The notes under the pieces: model-generated
Seen by the model: the letters and a program-made list of their open reading frames with translations, nothing else
Database searches by the model: none
Told to the model about the DNA's origin: nothing
NCBI RefSeq assembly: GCF_900108225.1
Contig: NZ_FNUZ01000001.1
Span: forward strand, 959,018-1,023,017
DNA: 64,000 bases
Direction: 5' to 3'
From: Thalassococcus halodurans
GTDB lineage: Bacteria; Pseudomonadota; Alphaproteobacteria; Rhodobacterales; Rhodobacteraceae
Made by a program: the position numbers and the translations under genes
In this document: one piece after another, positions 62,241-64,000 of the stretch
Layout: each line of letters begins with the position of its first letter
Numbering within the stretch: the stretch's first letter is position 1

Positions 62241-62384
62241 ATGATCCGCCCCGCACTTACCGCCATCATGCTTTTCGCCCTTACTGCGCCGGCCTATGCC
62301 AACTTCCCGTCCCCGATCCCCTCGGATATCTGGTGGCCGCAGGACGGCGCGCCCGTCGTGACGCAAGATAAGGGCGGCATTTGA
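62241..62384 (+). CDS. 47-residue secreted peptide
   Basis: A 47-codon gene with AAAGGA at 62229-62234. It encodes a signal peptide (MIRPALTAIMLFALTAPAYA, cleavage at AYA-N) followed by a 27-residue mature part rich in Pro and Trp (NFPSPIPSDIWWPQ...). There is no known family I can recognise. Its promoter region contains the TetR-type boxes shared with mbfA, and tetR follows 73 bases later. The function is unknown; regulation by TetR and connection with the envelope or with metal handling are inferences. Confidence 0.65.
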   Translation: MIRPALTAIMLFALTAPAYANFPSPIPSDIWWPQDGAPVVTQDKGGI

Positions 62385-62414
62385 CCGACTTTCCCCTGTT
62401 CTGCTTGTCCCATC

Positions 62415-62430
62415 TGAACCGAACAGTTTA
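62415..62430. promoter_or_regulatory. TetR-type operator box 4, before tetR
   Basis: TGAACCGAACAGTTTA matches box 1 at 13 of 16 positions and lies 28 bases upstream of the tetR start, suggesting autoregulation. Confidence 0.6.
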
Positions 62431-62457
62431 TACTGAAGGTCCGGTAAGGGGATGAAC

Positions 62458-63078
62458 ATGGACGGCACAGAGCCTCAGGCCCGCAAGGGTCGCAAATACG
62501 ATCAGGTTATCGCAGGTGCCCTTGAAATCTTCCTTCGGGATGGCTTTGAGGGTGCAAGCGTCGATGACATCGCCAAAGCGTCGGGCGTGTCCAAGGCCAC
62601 GCTATACAGCTACTTCCCCGACAAACGCTTTCTGTTCATGGAAGTCGCGACATCGCAATGTCTGCGCCAGGCTGACGACGCGATCCTGACGATCGACCAG
62701 TCGCGCGACCCTGAATACGTGCTGACCCGCGCTGGTGTCAGTCTGCTGGGCATCCTGTTCTCGAAACTCGGCCTGCAAACCTTCCGCGTCTGCGTGGGAG
62801 AGGCTGAACGCTTTCCCGAACTGGCCCATGAATTCTACCGCACCGGCCCGATGCGCCTGCGCGGCGAATTGATCAAGTATTTCGTTAAGGCGATGGCCCG
62901 CGAAGAACTGGTCATTCCCAACTGCGAACTGGCCGCCGATCAGTTCGGTGAACTGTGCAAAGCGCGGCTTTGGCCCGAATTCCTGTTCGGCATCCGCAAC
63001 AGCGCAACCGATGCTGAAATCCGCGATGTTGTGGACGAAGCGGTTAAGACATTCCTTGCCCGCTACGCGGCCAAGTAA
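62458..63078 (+). CDS. TetR-family transcriptional regulator
   Basis: A 206-residue repressor. The helix-turn-helix (about 15-60) is ALEIFLRDGFEGASVDDIAKASGVSKATLYSYFPDKRFLF, quoted in parts as DDIAKASGVSKATLYSYF, followed by a helical ligand domain, in a TetR_C_7-like form (FRVCVGEAERFPELAHEFY). The start at 62458 is chosen over the ATG at 62452 because AAGGGG (62446-62451) then has proper spacing. It probably controls itself, the 47-residue peptide and mbfA. Ends flush with the convergent GNAT gene. Confidence 0.93.
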   Translation: MDGTEPQARKGRKYDQVIAGALEIFLRDGFEGASVDDIAKASGVSKATLYSYFPDKRFLFMEVATSQCLRQADDAILTIDQSRDPEYVLTRAGVSLLGILFSKLGLQTFRVCVGEAERFPELAHEFYRTGPMRLRGELIKYFVKAMAREELVIPNCELAADQFGELCKARLWPEFLFGIRNSATDAEIRDVVDEAVKTFLARYAAK

Positions 63079-63594
63079 TCACAGCATCTTGTACATGACA
63101 TAGGCATCGACCAGCCCATGTTCGGGGTGGTTGAAAGCCTTTGGCAAAGTGCCGACCACGTCAAAGCCAGCCCGTTTCCAAATATCCACCGCCCGCGTGT
63201 TCGTAGACACCACGAAATTGAACTGCATGGCGGTGAAACCCATCGATTTCGCGGTCTCTAACGCATGGGCAAGCATCTTGCGGGCGATTCCTTTGCCACG
63301 CGCGGCGGGGCCGGTGACAAAGCCGCAGTTGCACACATGCCGCCCGCCACCTTTCTGGTTGGGCGTCACATAGTAGGTGCCCAGAACCTGCCCGTCACCC
63401 TCGACCATGAACACAGTACGCGGTGCGCCGGTCCAATAGGCCAAGGCGTCTTCGCGGCTGATATCGGCGTCGATCGTATAGGTGTCGCCCGCGCGAAACG
63501 TCGGCTCTAACACAGCCCACAGCGCGTCTGTTTCGGCCTGATCGTCAAAAAGAAAGGGGCGGATGGTGACCGCCCCTTGGGATTGCTCTATCAT
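63079..63594 (-). CDS. GNAT-family N-acetyltransferase
   Basis: A 171-residue acetyltransferase. The acetyl-CoA site is in GPAARGKGIARKMLAHALETAKSMG, with GTYYVTPNQKGGGRHVCNCGFV preceding and NTRAVDIWKRAGFDVVGTLPKAF following. The ATG at 63594 is preferred; a TTG-started extension of ten codons upstream is less likely. Its stop codon directly abuts that of tetR. The substrate is unknown. Confidence 0.9.
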   Translation of the reverse strand: MIEQSQGAVTIRPFLFDDQAETDALWAVLEPTFRAGDTYTIDADISREDALAYWTGAPRTVFMVEGDGQVLGTYYVTPNQKGGGRHVCNCGFVTGPAARGKGIARKMLAHALETAKSMGFTAMQFNFVVSTNTRAVDIWKRAGFDVVGTLPKAFNHPEHGLVDAYVMYKML

Positions 63595-63666
63595 AGCACT
63601 GGCCCTGTCATGCGGTGTTACCAAAAGGCGTAGCTTTCGGTGATCCCGCCCGCAAGGGCGCTTGGC

Positions 63667-64000
<334 letters not shown>

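Overview
The window reads as a continuous piece of an alphaproteobacterial chromosome, most likely a marine Rhodobacterales (Roseobacter-group) genome. Supporting signs are the high-GC coding style, an RSH gene next to rpoZ, a class I lysyl-tRNA synthetase, the pdxJ-acpS-lepB-rnc block, and families that are common in this order (DUF1491, DUF2062, DUF3429, DUF4864, MbfA-type ferritin/VIT proteins). About 73 protein genes are supported. No tRNA, rRNA, CRISPR array or transposase was seen.

Layout. 1-7400: def, a degenerate def paralogue and fmt (cut by the left edge), then a MalY/PatB-type lyase, a TRIC-type membrane protein, rnhA, a DUF3429 protein, ispH, a cytochrome c behind a CueR-type operator, a YqaA-type membrane protein and an NYN-domain protein. 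7539-14611: folK, rpoZ, the RelA/SpoT homologue, a DUF2062 protein, then the overlapping chain pdxJ, small secreted protein, acpS, lepB, rnc. 14737-24037: a sugar-acid catabolic cluster (RraA-like protein, ketoglutarate semialdehyde dehydrogenase, DHDPS-family dehydratase, arabonate-type dehydratase; divergently TctC-TctB-TctA and a LacI regulator) lying between rnc and era, which are usually neighbours. 24133-28257: era, DUF1491, recO, pgsA, moaD, moaE. 28395-35990: a polyamine cluster (potFGHI plus an FAD oxidoreductase on the minus strand; GntR regulator and putrescine-type aminotransferase on the plus strand). 36003-44000: EamA transporter, three poorly known genes, ilvD, CPBP protease, accD-folC. 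44099-48152: a rhodanese-like and a LysM protein, a probable unannotated small RNA with its own promoter and terminator, zapE with a kinase-like partner, and a HugZ-like protein. 48149-53688: a long beta-helix protein without a signal peptide, a DUF4864 protein, an AT-rich membrane protein and lysS. 53811-64000: a TerB protein, an MFS transporter, a five-gene overlapping operon (fghA, YaiI-type, HAD, ornithine-cyclodeaminase-like, alpha/beta hydrolase), an AEC transporter, a nitroreductase, mbfA, a 47-residue secreted peptide, a TetR regulator, a GNAT enzyme and the 3' end of the glutathione-dependent formaldehyde dehydrogenase gene.

How the genes work together. The sugar-acid island encodes import (TTT transporter), two dehydrations and one oxidation from a C5 sugar acid to 2-oxoglutarate; two LacI-type palindromes flank its divergent promoters. 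The polyamine cluster pairs ABC uptake with an aminotransferase and an oxidase. The least described unit is at 62093-63078: a TetR regulator, a 47-residue secreted peptide and mbfA share an intergenic region with a perfect 16-base palindrome and three related boxes. This looks like a small self-regulated iron or stress module. Other points of note are the CueR-type dyad before a lone cytochrome c, a peptide deformylase pseudo-enzyme, and the candidate small RNA at about 45380-45635.
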